From assembly GCF_015751045.1 (NCBI RefSeq), contig NZ_BNJW01000005.1:1-64000 (forward strand): DNA of 64,000 nt, given 5' to 3'. The translations under genes and the position numbers were made by a program. Every line of letters starts with the position of its first letter. The first letter of the stretch is position 1. This DNA is from Enterococcus lactis (lineage in GTDB: Bacteria; Bacillota; Bacilli; Lactobacillales; Enterococcaceae). Below the pieces are notes generated by a model. That model searched no databases. It worked only from the letters and a program-made list of their open reading frames with translations, and had not been told where the DNA came from. This document shows, piece by piece, positions 63,734 to 64,000 of the stretch.

Positions 63734-64000
63734 ATGTTTGAGACGATTAAACAAAATATTCAAAAATATGCCTTATTAAGAGCTGCTGTTTATATTATTT
63801 CTGGGATTGCGATTGTGCTAAACCCTTCTGCTGTTTTTCATTTTATCGGTTATCTGATCACTGCCTATCTTGTTTTGCTTGGGGTGTTGAATCTTTTTGA
63901 GGCTTACCGTTTTAAAAGGAAAACAGGTTCTTGGAGTATCGGTCTGTTTAGTGGTCTTTTTTTCCTGATCTGTGCGCTGATCGTTTATGCTTTTGCACCT
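63734..64000 (+). CDS. DUF308/HdeD-like membrane protein, N-terminal part
   Basis: Truncated at the window end after 89 codons. The visible part, MFETIKQNIQKYALLRAAVY and on, contains three transmembrane helices with GIAIVLNPSAVFHFIGYLI, the HdeD/DUF308 repeat pattern. Start follows AGGAGG. Function unknown; HdeD-like proteins have been tied to acid stress elsewhere. Confidence 0.72.
   Translation, partial: MFETIKQNIQKYALLRAAVYIISGIAIVLNPSAVFHFIGYLITAYLVLLGVLNLFEAYRFKRKTGSWSIGLFSGLFFLICALIVYAFAP

Noticed and set aside
1-64000. CRISPR arrays, prophage, insertion sequences, rRNA and tRNA genes
   Set aside because: No regularly spaced repeats, transposase, phage structural genes or RNA gene signatures were seen on reading; tRNA absence was not tested with a scanner.

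Overview
This window is a stretch of chromosome from a low-GC Gram-positive coccus, most probably Enterococcus faecium. The reasons are the AT-rich codon use, strong GGAGG ribosome binding sites, CiaR/CiaH-type and XerS-like proteins, a fumarate-type PyrDA, an LPxTG surface protein, an EbpA-like pilus tip adhesin with a DWSGS metal site, and Mga-family regulators beside surface protein genes. No rRNA, tRNA, CRISPR array, insertion sequence or prophage was recognised. The species call is made from memory of protein families, not from a search.

Layout. 1-4.2 kb: a frameshifted VWA pilus tip gene (leaving the window on the left) and a divergent Mga/EbpR-like regulator. 4.3-8.9 kb: a heme-efflux type operon (hrtB-hrtA-TetR) with two perfect 17-bp operators, divergent from a CiaRH two-component system that has its own CiaR-like box. 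9.1-12.7 kb: a YsnF/DUF2382 stress protein and a cell-surface sugar operon (GT2-GtrA, phosphodiester glycosidase, small membrane protein). 12.9-17.7 kb: a catalytically degenerate XerS-like recombinase, an orphan AMP-forming ligase, and a pyridoxine kinase/ECF S-component pair. 17.8-22.4 kb: an alpha-glucosidase and a two-gene MoxR-AAA/VWA plus small partner module behind a large palindrome. 22.5-30.7 kb: DegV, lipid-linked sugar flippase, AzlCD, CDF metal exporter, a DUF4430/ECF pair and two linked hypothetical proteins. 31-35 kb: DUF1846, nucleoside permease and guanylate-kinase-like genes. 35.1-37.4 kb: a three-gene unit of a PD-(D/E)XK-like protein, a sce7725/beta-family protein and a GNAT. 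37.5-43.7 kb: amino-acid ABC parts, amidase, PyrDA, PepSY lipoprotein and Cfa.

43.8-50.1 kb is a maltodextrin block (malE, malF, malG, malA, and an upstream neopullulanase). Its two promoters, together with that of the distant alpha-glucosidase at 19.5 kb, share a GTTACCGGTAAC palindrome, so they form one visible regulon; the regulator and the transport ATPase are not in the window. 50.5-54.2 kb has YitT, a VOC protein, Ohr/OhrR with an OhrR operator, and an AI-2E type permease. 54.3-57.1 kb repeats the theme of the left edge: an LPxTG protein divergent from an Mga-like regulator, here frameshifted near its C-terminus. 57.2-60.8 kb is a hexuronate unit (uxuB, uxuA, GntR) in which uxuA carries an in-frame amber codon at position 8. 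60.9-63.0 kb is ahpCF under a PerR-like box, followed by DUF2200 and the start of a DUF308 membrane protein.

Three genes (pilus tip, Mga-like regulator, uxuA) are broken by single-base changes, two of them in homopolymer runs. Four intergenic spacers carry a related MITE-like element with a terminator hairpin at one end. The least explained modules are the AAA/VWA pair, the PD-(D/E)XK/beta-family/GNAT unit and the degenerate recombinase.
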